Notes under the pieces: model-generated
Database searches by the model: none
Seen by the model: the letters and a program-made list of their open reading frames with translations, nothing else
What the model was told of the DNA's origin: nothing
Made by a program: the position numbers and the translations under genes
In this document: positions 35,801-46,620 of the stretch, piece after piece
How the letters are laid out: the number at the start of each line of letters is the position of its first letter
Position numbering within the stretch: the first letter of the stretch is position 1
Assembly (NCBI GenBank): GCA_029721435.1
Contig: CM056577.1
Coordinates: 27,545,719-27,609,718 of the forward strand
DNA length: 64,000 nt
Source: Gymnothorax reevesii
Lineage: Eukaryota; Chordata; Actinopteri; Anguilliformes; Muraenidae
Reading direction: 5' to 3'

Positions 35801-38780
35801 GGAAGTCGGTTTATCAGCTGGAATTTGCAAACCGACAGCTGAGCCTCCCCACCATGCATTGCGAGCTACGCACCGCTGACAAATTAAATAAAATTGCATG
35901 CAAGCACACCTGCATTATCGCATTTATTTTCCCCCCTCAACGTGATATTTAATGCAGGTTTAACCCCACGGACATTGGCTTCTGATAAGGCGCGGGCACG
36001 GGCAGTAGATGGAAAAGCTCATGAGGAAAAAAAAAAGGAAGGAAAAAAAACAAGCATGCATTATTTATACAGTTTCATTTCATGCTATAGTAATATGAGA
36101 TAAATTTGACCCCATATGGGGTACCCGGAAAGATAAAAGGTAACTGAACTGCGCTGGGCCGGTAACACAATTTGAAATAAATCTTTTTTTGTTTTTTTTT
36201 GTTTTTTTTCTACTCGCCTGAGGAAAGGGCTCCACAATGCAGCTGCCGGGGGTTTACAGTGAGTCAGAGGAAGTGAACCTGGGAGCTGATAAGCCGTGTG
36301 AGGTGTTTTGAGAGCGAAAGCACATTTTGAATGCATTGCGTGGGTGAAAGACACCACTTATCAACGGTCAAGTTAATGTCACTGTACTCCATGCCATGGT
36401 ACAGTGAAAAAATGTGCGTGTCTGTGTGTCTGTGGCTGTGTTGGGGGGCTTGTTTAGCAATACTTGAAAGAACGAACTTTTGAGAAGCCACAAATTTTGT
36501 GAGGACATTTGGGGCTGTGAAAGCATCTTAGGTGGTTTCTACAAAATTAGAGCAGACACTTCCGCTCTAGTGCAGGCGAAGGACAAACAAGATTTGCATC
36601 AAACAGACTGATGTAATCAAGTCCTCACAGTGCGGAATTCTCTCCCCAAAAACGTATCCCCAAGACATCGTCAACGTTTTATTCACAATGTTATGATCAA
36701 AACGTTGATAATGTCTGGGTGATAAACTTTTGGGGATCAACCCCAACAATGTGTTGACTTTATTACATCATTTTGTTCGATCATTGGTGGTCTACATGAA
36801 TGATTACGGAGGACTGCAGCTCATGAAGTAAAATTCATTTACAGTTAGGCATTGGGAAATGCTGTACAGATGTACTCCAATATTATGTCCTCACAAGCAT
36901 AGTTGTACAAGCACGGAGTGTGTACGTCCCACACAATAAATCACAAAATTATTGTTTGTTTTTTTTTTTGCCTCTCCAGTATCTGTTCTCATCTGTATTG
37001 AGTCATTTCCATCGGGCTTTTATTTGCTATTGCCTTCCATTTTGAAAGTGGAGTACGATATACAGACATGGTGCCTGTTTTCTGTATGTGACGAATTGCA
37101 TTGAAGCTACGGGCTAATGGGAGGGTCAAACTTGATTGAGGTTGTGCCCCAGTAAACTCCTGCTGGAGGCCCTCGGCCCCATGAGGAAATGAACAGCCTG
37201 GCTGGATGACCGGAAACGTAGTGCTCACCCGAGGCTTGTATGACGAGAGATTCCTGAGTTGGCATGAGAACTACACAGAGTGAAATTGAGAAAAGCTCGT
37301 GAAAATGTAGCAAAGCAGTAAATTTACTTGTAACAACAAAAATCAGCGATGAGTCTGAATGATTATTACCTGTTCAGTTTAAAATCTAAGGAACTGGGCT
37401 GCATTCTTCTTCTTTTTCAAGCAATGACGGACATTTTCTTTAATGCTCTCTGTTGTTACTTGACAATTTTTTGACCCCCCCGATCGTGAGTTGTAACTGT
37501 GCCTGAAATAGCCATTTGACTGATTGTTTCCACTGCATAGTCTTTTCTCTCTCTTTACCCAGTCAGGCACAACATGGGCCGTAAAATGGAGGCCCAGCCT
37601 TCGGATTCACCTTGTGTGGTGCTGGCACTTACCGCCCACTGTTACCTCCACACATAAGGAACATATGGAAATCGTCCAGTGAACAGCCACTAATTCATGG
37701 TTATGTAGCGGCGGAATGAAAGTGCTTCAGGCAAGGTCAGATCTTCACCAGCTGCATTTCGGGTTTAACGACACATAGTGCTCCCTAACGCGAGATGGTG
37801 CCATTAGAAAAACAGCATTCAGATGATCACCATATTTCCTAGGGGTTCCAACACTGCAAATCCATTCATAAGATGACTATCCATGTTTTCTATAATAGCC
37901 CCTATCCCCAAAAGTGATTAAAAAAGATTTGTGTAGCTCTGTAATATACTTAATATTGAGAGAATAGGTGACACACACTCTGCATTTTTTTATACAGTGG
38001 GATGGGAGAAAGATGGTCAATTCAGAGAACCTTGAGAGAATGGAAGCTAAAAGCCAAAACCTAATCATCCCTTCTCTTGTCAATGCCTGTCAATTATTTG
38101 TTCAGAGTGTTCATTTCTTGCATTCAGAAATTACAAAATTGTTTTCTTGAATATGGCAAATGAAAACTTATACTTTGGCCTGAAAAATATTGGGTCAACT
38201 GCAACCAATAATTTTTACAGCTCAGTACAAGTAGGAAGTGATTTTAGCTCTAATTTACCCGAGGCACAATACTGTTCAACCCTTAATTTTACCAACAAAA
38301 AATGAAGCTGAGGGTGTGTGCATTTCCTTTTAAGGTTATGTTGATCCCCAAGTTAGCCAATCTTTTAAATAAATACACTTTTTTTTTAAAGGTCAAATTT
38401 GCCGTAAGTGCCTGTTGCAACAGACCCTATATTGACGTAAAGTATGGTGCACCATAAATAAGACATGCTTTCCTGTACCTTGGATATTGCTTGATACAAT
38501 AGCCCATCCATCAAGGTCCTCCATATTGAATACTCAGTATTGAATTTGCTCTCTGGGTGTTCTGTATGAAAAGACCAACCAGGTATCACGCAACTGTAGG
38601 CACAGAGTATGTCATTTTGGAACAGCTCCGCTGGTTAGGAAGGAGAATCAGGCCTGTACCAGAATAAACTGCTGGAATATCATGTGAGCAAATGTGGTCT
38701 CATTGTAACCTGAAGGAAGAACAGAACCTGTCCAAGAATTAGAGAGAATTGTTCCCAAGACATTTGCATTAATAATAATA
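32816..38780. other. No gene seen; long repeat-poor stretch
   Basis: About 6 kb without a recognisable element, exon or RNA gene. Low-complexity spots: A/G-rich 36026-36052, T/G-rich 36180-36210, T runs at 36958-36970 and 38378-38390. ORFs are short and carry no known motif. Confidence 0.5.
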
Positions 38781-39318
38781 CACTGCCCGGCCAAAAAAAA
38801 AGTCACTGTTTGGAAATTAATGAACATATTCTATAATTGGATCATTATTGCGGTTATATGTTTCAGCTGGCAATAATCATTTTAACCCTGACTGATGAAG
38901 CGTCTCTCTACTCATTTCTTAAAAAATCATGTCAGAACACGCATCCCTTGATGGTGGAAAAGATGTTACAGTATTTCAGACCGGGTAAGTTACTGGCCTG
39001 TATTTAAGAAAGAAAACCATGCATGACAAAAACAAGTATGAGGAATCATTTTCACAAACAAGTTTGCACCACAAAGTCCTGACCTTGAACACATTAAAGT
39101 CATTTAGATGTACTCAAGAAAGACCACAGAGTGGTTCAACCGTTATGTCGAGAAGACAAGATCTCAGCTAAAAATTATGGCATTTCTGATCAAAATAAAT
39201 GTTCTGGCATTGCATATAGTTGTTAAAACAATGACAAGACGAATATGCACTGTAATCAAAGCTACAGGGGTTCCAACTAAATATTTGAGTGTGCGACTTT
39301 TTTTTTGGCCGGGCAGTG
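38781..39318 (+). mobile_element. Tc1-like deletion derivative, CACTGCCCGGCC ends
   Basis: Left CACTGCCCGGCCAAAAAAAA and right inverted TTTTTTTTGGCCGGGCAGTG, with TA on both sides (38779-38780, 39319-39320). The 538-bp body holds degenerate pieces of a Tc1 transposase on the plus strand, far too short for a protein. The termini match those of the longer element at 43990-45239. Confidence 0.88.
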
Positions 39319-39689
39319 TATGAAAAACATAAAATATTGACTAGCTAATTCCTCAAGGGCTAAGTTTGATGACTGATATGATAGAGTATAATGGTTCAAA
39401 TGCAGCTCTATTTGGTTCAGCAATATTCTGCTGAACGTTATTATATTCTGCTGAACATAATCCACAATTAAATTAGCATTCTGTACTCAGCTTGGATTTC
39501 TGCCCATACAAATGGTTTTTTAAAGGGATTATGATGATCATCACATTGATTACCAGTAATCGCAGGTAAAAGTGATTTAAACTCTAAGGCACCTGCAGAA
39601 AATCCGCCAGTTGGGTAGCTGAAGTTTTGCCAGTTTGTGTCAAGTAGTCTTCAGTCAGCAGCTTTCACTTGCTGAACAATTAAGCTACT
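39319..39689. other. Nothing recognised
   Basis: AT-rich. The 14-base word ATATTCTGCTGAAC occurs twice within 40 bp (about 39423 and 39444), a minor local duplication. Confidence 0.4.
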
Positions 39690-41340
39690 TTGAACATCTA
39701 GTTTTTAAGAACCAAATTCTGGGGAGGACTTCAACTTGCTGATCCTTTACCTCTGGTACCAATTTACTCATCTGTCCGCAGCAAAACTTCTGTCCCTCTG
39801 TATTTACCCTCTCACCTCTTCAAATCCACTTTGGAGTATGACTCTGTCTCAGTAACTGAGCCTGTTAACCAACTTATCGTCATTTACCTTTCTCCAGGGC
39901 CTCTGGGAAGCGTTCTTAACATGCTAGCTACCTTGATCAGTTCCTTAGCGAGTGTGGCATCCCAACGATCTTCCCAGGAGACTTCAATATCAGCCTGCAT
40001 GCCTGCCAGTCTGCTGCAGTCGTGTCTCTACTCCACTCTCCTGCCAGACTCACCACCAACCTCCTAGGCCTGGTCATCCTGAGAAACTGAGTTACGGGTG
40101 ACCCCCTTTGCATCAGTCTGACTGCCATTCAGTTTCCCTCTCCCTCTTTACACCCACGTGCACAGCATAATATCTGTCTATCTCAACTTCACCTTAATTC
40201 TAACCTTCAGTCTCTCCACTTATTCCTCGCATCTGGAATCCTGTTCCAAAACAAACTCAGTTTTGACCCTTCTACCTGTTTATCCTCTCCCTTTCCAATA
40301 CAAAATAAATTGAAAGAACTAATGTTACTTCTGACAACATGTTGTCTTACCAGTCGCAAAGAATGACTTGCTGGATTCACACTAGTCTAGCTTCAGACTT
40401 AGCCGTTGGATGTAGATCCATCTTGACCCGTCTGCAGCTTTCAATACTGTGAGTCAGTACATCTCCTATCCTCTTTGGCTGGAAAGGGGATCTATTGCAC
40501 AGCCCTAGACGGTATGAAATCCTACTGATGTGCTTGCTTCCTCCTAGTTGCCTGGCCCAGCACAGTATAAGCATCTCTTCCCCTTGCCAGAGGAGTCCCC
40601 CAGGGCTGAGTCCTTCGTTCCCTTTCTCTTCTACCACTAAGCATATTCTTTTGGTCCTGTAATATCTACCCATGGGTTATCCTACTAGTGCACCTACAAT
40701 ATTCAACTTTTTCTTTCCTTCTCACTGTCTGACACACTGGTCTCTGCTTACAGCTCTGCTTGCCTGAGGAAAATCTAGACCTGGGTGGGTAACAACCATC
40801 TTAAGATCAGCCCAGATGGAGGCGATGGTTCCTCCTTTCCCATCCAGGATTTCATAATCTTCACTGATGACTCTTCACTGCCCTCGTCATCCAGTGGTAG
40901 GAACCTCGGTGTGGTGAGGGATGACTGCTTGTCCCTCCCTGCGAACATTTCCGCAGTGAGTTGAACTTCAGGGAACTTCCTGCATAGAGGTCTCCAGAAT
41001 TCAACTCTCTGAGCACCTACTTGGCCCAGCTTCTGGTCCAAGTGAGGGTAGTGTACTGCTTAGAATTCTTAAATTATTTTAGCTGGTCTAAATGTGTCCG
41101 CTATTAGATCTCCGCGGCTAATCCAGTATTTTGCAGCTCATCTAATCCTCCATATTCCTAGAAACTCCTATCCTCTCATCAACCTCTACTGGCTGCCTAC
41201 TGTGATGCATATAACATTAAAAACAACAGTCCTAGTATATCTGGATAAGAAGGGGTCAGTCTCTGCTCATCATCAAAGGGCCATCAAAACCTCTGCACCT
41301 CTCTTACCTCCTCACTTTGCTTCCTCAGAATGTTAGACTG
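39690..41340 (+). pseudogene. L2-like LINE relic (endonuclease and RT fragments)
   Basis: Conceptual translation with many shifts shows YLSPGPLGS and FPGDFNISLH (endonuclease, about 39885-39990), a RGVPQG.VLRSLSLLPLS block (RT motif B, about 40585-40640, interrupted by a stop) and C-terminal phrases such as QYFAAHLILHIPRNSYPLIN and LYWLPTVMHITLKTTVLVYL (about 41115-41230). The order is that of an L2-type ORF2. Base composition is C/T-rich compared with the surroundings. Stops are frequent and there is no duplication, so it is an old copy. It appears unrelated in age to the LINE at 11-27 kb. Confidence 0.7.
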
Positions 41341-41704
41341 GCTACAACTGCAAACAAGTCTTAAAATTAGTTTTGAAATTCATCATAGTTTTACCTGTTC
41401 AATGCAATATCTGTATGGATCGATTTGTTTCAGTTGTTCAACAGGTCATCCACAAAGTTCAAGTTTTATCCATGTAGTCTCATGTGGAACCTGGATTGTT
41501 ATTTGAGGTTTTAATCTCTTGCTCCGCTATATTCACTTTGTTTTAATAATATTTATGTATTATAATATATTTATTATTATTATTATTATGGTCCGTTTCT
41601 TGTACCTTTTAAGTCAGCTCAATGTGCCCCTGTTTGTATGTATGCATGTATGTCTGTCATCAACCAACCGACCGCTTGAAATTTGCTTGCCCCAAACATG
41701 CTCA
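41341..41704. other. Nothing recognised; ATT microsatellite
   Basis: A short (ATT)n run at about 41571-41588 is the only pattern. Confidence 0.4.
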
Positions 41705-41935
41705 AATCCCGCACAAACATGGAATGTGCAGTGATGTAATCATGTTTGTGTGCGGCTCATGCTGCCATCTCAGGAGAGTGCAGACAGCTTGCAGTTCCCT
41801 TCTGAAACTCATGCCTGTCAACCGCCGTTTCATTACACACGCAGTGACAAACCTCACAAACACACAGCGAGGGCGGAAGAAACCAAAACACGAATGATGG
41901 CCCCGATGGCCAGCAGGAGGAGGGGCTTAATCAGC
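41705..41935 (-). mobile_element. Diverged SINE copy (same family as 42612-43101)
   Basis: Shares with the better copy at 42.6 kb the ordered blocks CATGCTGCCATCTCAGGAGA (CTTGCTGCCAACTCAGGAGA there), GCCTGTCAACCGCC (GCCTGTCAGCCACC there) and CGAGGGCGGA. It lacks a clear tRNA-like head and target duplication. It is an older, truncated member in the same orientation. Confidence 0.6.
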
Positions 41936-42595
41936 AGTCTTTGTTAACCTAAACTGACATTATCCCTCCCAAATCCCTGAGCAGCACAAAGCCAATTATG
42001 CACGGCAGTCACAGGAGTGCTGGCCACAGTCTGCACTGGCACGCCTGAATTCAACCCAATGCAGCAGTGGTCACACTTGCATGGCAAGCGGCGCCTTGAC
42101 AAGTGAGCCGACCCAGTAGCTCCACAATGAGATGATAATTAACTCATAAATCCTTTCATAAACTGCTCTGTCAGTAACTTTCACCAATAACTATAGAGCC
42201 TTTTGTCCAGTGCTACAGTGCATTGAATTTTAGTTTGAACAGAGTTGATTAATGTGCTAAGCCTGCTGTTCTGGATAGCTTTTCAGGGGGAGCTAATAAC
42301 ATGCATTATTAACTGTCAAATCAACAGTCTTTTCAGCTTCACAATTTAAATATAATGTAATGAAAACAACAAATGATAGAGAACAGTTTTTTACAGTGCC
42401 GGGAAAAATTAATTTGATCTGTGTATTATGTTTTTATAAAGACTAAAAAAAAGCAAATCACCCAGTGTGCACTGTATACATAAAACCTCACTTTTATTTA
42501 ACTTACATTAATTCCTTGAGTCGCAGGCATGGAAGAGTCACTTCAAAACAAAGGTTTACTGTCTTGAGAATAAAACTGACTTTTCTTTTACCTTT
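41936..42595. other. Nothing recognised
   Basis: AT-rich single-copy-looking DNA without motif or repeat that I can name. Confidence 0.4.
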
Positions 42596-42611
42596 AGGGA
42601 TCAAGTTTTTT

Positions 42612-43101
42612 TTTTTTTTTAATTTGGCATCTCCAATCCCACCCGAACCTGAAATGGAACCAATTGGTGAACTATGTACAAGTCTTGCTTGTTTGCGACC
42701 CCTTGCTGCCAACTCAGGAGAGTGAAGACAGTTCGCGGCTCTCCTCCAAAGCATGCGCCTGTCAGCCACCGCTTCTTATACACTCATTGGTTGAATCTTC
42801 ACAAGTTCAGAACGAGGGCGGAGGATACCCGGACATGAGCAGGCTTGGAGTCTTCCTGACAAGCACCCGTCTGGCCAACGGGAGGCGCTTGAGCAAGGAA
42901 CAAGGCAACTATTATATTCCCTTCCCGGCAGTCCCTTCCCAATTTGCAACCCTGTGGTGCAATGGCCAATGGTGCGCTACTCTGAAAAAGCTGTCAACCA
43001 CTGCCGGCTGGTACGAAGTGGGGATCAAACCCGCAACGTGATAAGTCACTCCTGCTTTGCAACGCGATGCTTTACCGTGAGATAGTGACCTATCCGGCAG
43101 C
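42612..43101 (-). mobile_element. tRNA-derived SINE with 16-bp TSD
   Basis: Exact duplications AGGGATCAAGTTTTTT lie at 42596-42611 and 43102-43117. On the minus strand the element starts with a tRNA-like head: CACGGTAAAGCATCGCGTTG near an A box, then CACGTTGCGGGTTTGATCCC with a good B box (GGGTTTGATCC), about 43010-43085. A body of about 300 bp follows and ends GGGATTGGAGATGCCAAATT plus a poly(A) tail (T run on the plus strand). Pol III promoter boxes, an A tail and a long duplication define a SINE. Relatives are at 41705-41935 and 54010-54172. Confidence 0.9.
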
Positions 43102-43117
43102 AGGGATCAAGTTTTTT

Positions 43118-43989
43118 CCCCATGTGATTCCTTCTCAGGTTTTCAACTTTGAAGTTATACATAGAATTCTGCTTCTATGCTGAAATATGAGTCATGCAAA
43201 GTGGGAATATTTAATCCATAGGCAATGTGATACATGCACATAAGTCAATGAATGTTTTAATTTCAATGCCCCTGTTGCCAAGTTGGAATATAGCAGCTTT
43301 GCAGCCCACTTTGAGCAGATTACTTTGTCATTAAAATGATGTACGAACACAATTATTCTTGCTCCAATTTTTCTACTTTTGTTGTCTTGTTTGTGCTTAC
43401 AGTGAGGTCTAAGTAATGGAATAGCTCTAATTACACTGTTAAGAAATCAAGTTCAATCAAACATCGTTATTTATTGTTATTTAGCAGAATCAATTGATCC
43501 ATTGTCATCATTTATAATGCAAGCTACCGGGAGCAGTTTGAGACAAAAAATACATCTGTTCTTATTGAAAATTAAAGTCTTCCATTTTAATGCGGGGTAA
43601 AAAAAAATAAAAAATACTGTGCAATAGCCTCTGTTTTGTCCAAAATGGCTCCCTGTGAAAATGCAGCTGACATTATATTTTTCTGCGATCCATGCCTCAG
43701 CCTAAGAACTTATATTGATGCAGTTGACTGCTGTTTGCTTCACAAGAATTTGTAGTAGTTGTAGAGGCTGTAAAATTGGATGAAATGAGCAACCCTGGGC
43801 TGCTTTTGTGCTTTCTCTTTTCACCAGACTGAAATTAGAGATCCCCAGCTTCCTGTTGACTCCATACACAAGGCATAATCTTGTTTTTAGATGTTCTTAA
43901 CAACATTACAAACACCCTAAATGAAAAGCCTAAAGGGGTGGCTAACACTGCCTTAAAAATGCAGTTGAACGAGTATGGCACTTTGTATA
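43118..43989. other. Nothing recognised
   Basis: AT-rich DNA between the SINE and a Tc1 relic, without gene or repeat signal. Confidence 0.4.
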
Positions 43990-45239
43990 CACTGCCTGGC
44001 CAAAAAAAAAAGTTGCCCGCGTTAATATTTTGTTGACATGCCTTTACCTCTGGTCACCGTACGCATTCCCGGGGTATTGTTTTGACAATCTAATGCAATA
44101 TTACGATGGTTAACTTTCATCCAGAGTTATATGAATTTTTGACCGATATCTCGTTTTGAGAACTGGAGAGTCAAACCACCCCATAAAGCCCTTTCTGGCA
44201 TATCCTATAGACTTTCAACTGGCCAAGGTCAGGACCCTGCGGTGGCCAGTTTGTGTGCGTAAATGATTCTTCATGCACCTCAACCCAGTCTCTCACAATT
44301 TGAGCCAGATTAATTCTGACAGTGTCATCCTGGAATATGTCTGTGCCATGAAGGATGACAAAAAATGTTGATGGTCCTTCAGTAACTTCAGGCAGTTTGC
44401 TGGCCTCCTTTTATTGCTGCAAAACATTGCTGAGCCATAACCAACAGAAGCAACTCCAGATCAACTCCAGAACAACTGAAGCAGATCTCCTGAGGCTTGT
44501 ACAATGGGCACAATGCATGACAAGTGCATCGCTTCATAGGCTTCCTTTCTTACCTTGATGTGCCCATCACTCATAGGGTAAATCTGGACCCTCTTTCAGG
44601 GTCCAGAAAGCCTCTTGTTAGTGAGGGTACTTAGAAAAAAAAACACTTCAGTTTGCAAGGGTGCATGGAGTTTGGACTGTCCACAGTCATTTTTTCCCCC
44701 AACTACCCTCACTAATAAGCGGCTGTCTTAGTCATGCAGCTGTTTAGTCCCAATACTGAAAGTTTTTGCTGCACTCTGCGAGTAAGAGTGCTCTTACTTT
44801 CACACTTAAAAATAGCCACAAGTTCTACTGTGGTCCACGATTTGACATCACCAAGCATCCCCAGACACGATCAGTTGTGTTTTTTTTTTTCCAACCTACA
44901 TCTTCGTCAAAGTTGACAGTTCACCATTATCCTTCCAGGTTTTAATAATGCATTGCACAGTTCTTAACGCAATTTCAGTAATCCTAGTTCCTTAGTTGTT
45001 TCCTTTGTTTGATGCAGGCCAATAATTTGCCCCTCTTGAAATATGACCGTGGGGCATGTCTTCACACGTGGTTGTTTAGGAAAAGAGAAGCTACAAACTG
45101 TAGCAGTCAGGATTAAAAGAATTATTGAAATCTGAAATGCATTAATCACTGCAATAACGTTTATACCATAAGTTCTTCAGCACTCGCATATTTAAATCCT
45201 AACAGTGACTTTCTTTTATTTTTCCTTGACCAGGCAGGG
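43990..45239 (-). mobile_element. Tc1-like relic D, CACTGCCTGGCC ends
   Basis: Left CACTGCCTGGCCAAAAAAAA after TA (43988-43989); right ...TTGACCAGGCAGGG before TA (45240-45241). On the minus strand translated pieces resemble a Tc1 catalytic domain (FQDDTVRINLAQIVRDWVEV, HEESFTHTNWPPQGPDL near 44220-44340), with FQDD holding the second Asp. The following Pro-Ile-Glu motif is not recognisable (GQLKVYRICQ stands there). Many stops. It is the longer relative of 38781-39318. Confidence 0.8.
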
Positions 45240-45970
45240 TATATTCTCTAATACCGTGCAGTGGCTATTTATTACCACATGGTGATTTTTCTCTCTCTGG
45301 TTGTGCTAAATCATTGAGATCATTTTTTCCCAAGATTCATTTATACTTGTAAGCAGATTGGACAAACCAGCTCTTCATCTATTGCAATCCCCTTGCAGAG
45401 GAAATGTCATTTTTTGTTCACTCAAACACTGTGCTCTCTAAATTTTTAGCAGTCAATTTATAATCTCTTCTTATGTTATTCCCAATTACTGAGGCATATA
45501 GCTTCTTCACATTGAGCAGATTACAGCTGACTGCTTCAAACTCGCCCAAATATGATAAAATTAAGGTTCAGTACCGCAGAAAAGGTAACTGATGTGTCAG
45601 CTGTCATTTTCTTTTTCCATATTCTCCCAAAGCCTCCATTTTTGTATCGATGCATAATGCCGGAAAATGGGTTTTGTTTTGTTTTTTTTGTCATTTTTGA
45701 GCGTTGTCTCTGCATTTGTAAATACAATTATTTAGTTATTTATTTTTAACGGAGCACAATGTCCCTCCTTGACTGTGCAGTAGTCAAGACTATGACTGTG
45801 GTGAAGGCTTAGGGAATGATTTCTTTTTAGAATATCAGTCCTTATCGTGATTATCAACAGTATGAGATGGAAAATTCTCTGAGCCACCACTAAACGGCTT
45901 AATGGCTTCAGTAATATAACTAGCTTAATGGCTTCAGTAATATGAAGTGATTATGTGTCCCGATGATCCT
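45240..45970. other. Nothing recognised except a 26-bp tandem duplication
   Basis: The word GCTTAATGGCTTCAGTAATA occurs twice in tandem (from about 45897 and 45923), a 26-bp period. The rest is AT-rich and featureless. Confidence 0.6.
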
Positions 45971-46620
45971 GTAAATTTATTTATTTATTTATTTATTCAG
46001 AAAGGTTAGGACAGTGCATATTGATGAAAAATAATATGCAAATATGCTAGATTATAGCCTACGGCTAGTTTAATCTATCATCCTTAGGCAGGTTGATTGT
46101 GCAACAATTAGTCACAGAAATTCAGTTACACTACAAACACAGTACAAAATAGTACAATACAATACAGTAAAATACAAGTACAACAACTCAAAACAATACA
46201 ATTAAAAAGATAATCAATCATACAGGCAGGAGATTAAGCAATTAGATTTAAGGTGCTATAAGTTACATTCATGAAATCATAATTAGATTTTACCTGAGGA
46301 GCTGTCAGAGAAGTGTAGATGGAGTGTGAGAGTGCAGTCATGCAAAATCCAGTACATAGTTCCTGTTAAGGTCTCTTGAAGGCAGTGGGTACATATGGAT
46401 AGAAGAGGAGGGTTATGAGGAGTGATACGACATACAATAGAGTAAAATACAACAAAAACAATAAAATGCAAATAAAATATGAATATATAAACAAAGGATT
46501 AGTTTTCAGGTGCCATAGGTTGTAGTCATAAATAATAATTAGTTTGAAACAGGGGGACTGTTGGGGATGTGAAAATGGGATGTGCAGCAATGCAGTGTCC
46601 AGTGCATAGTTCTTGTTAAG
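45971..46620. repeat. ATTT microsatellite plus diverged tandem duplication
   Basis: An (ATTT)n run (about 45976-45998) leads into A/C-rich DNA with repeated AATACAAT/AGTACAA words. Two diverged copies of a roughly 180-bp unit follow, at about 46190-46375 and 46450-46620. Paired blocks are AAGGTGCTATAAGTTACATT with CAGGTGCCATAGGTTGTAGT, ATAATTAGATTT with ATAATTAGTTTG, and CCAGTACATAGTTCCTGTTA with CCAGTGCATAGTTCTTGTTA. It may be part of an old dispersed repeat. Confidence 0.65.

Noticed and set aside
42900..43100. A tRNA gene on the minus strand
   Set aside because: A and B boxes are present, but the cloverleaf is not closed, it continues into a SINE body with a poly(A) tail, and 16-bp duplications flank the whole.
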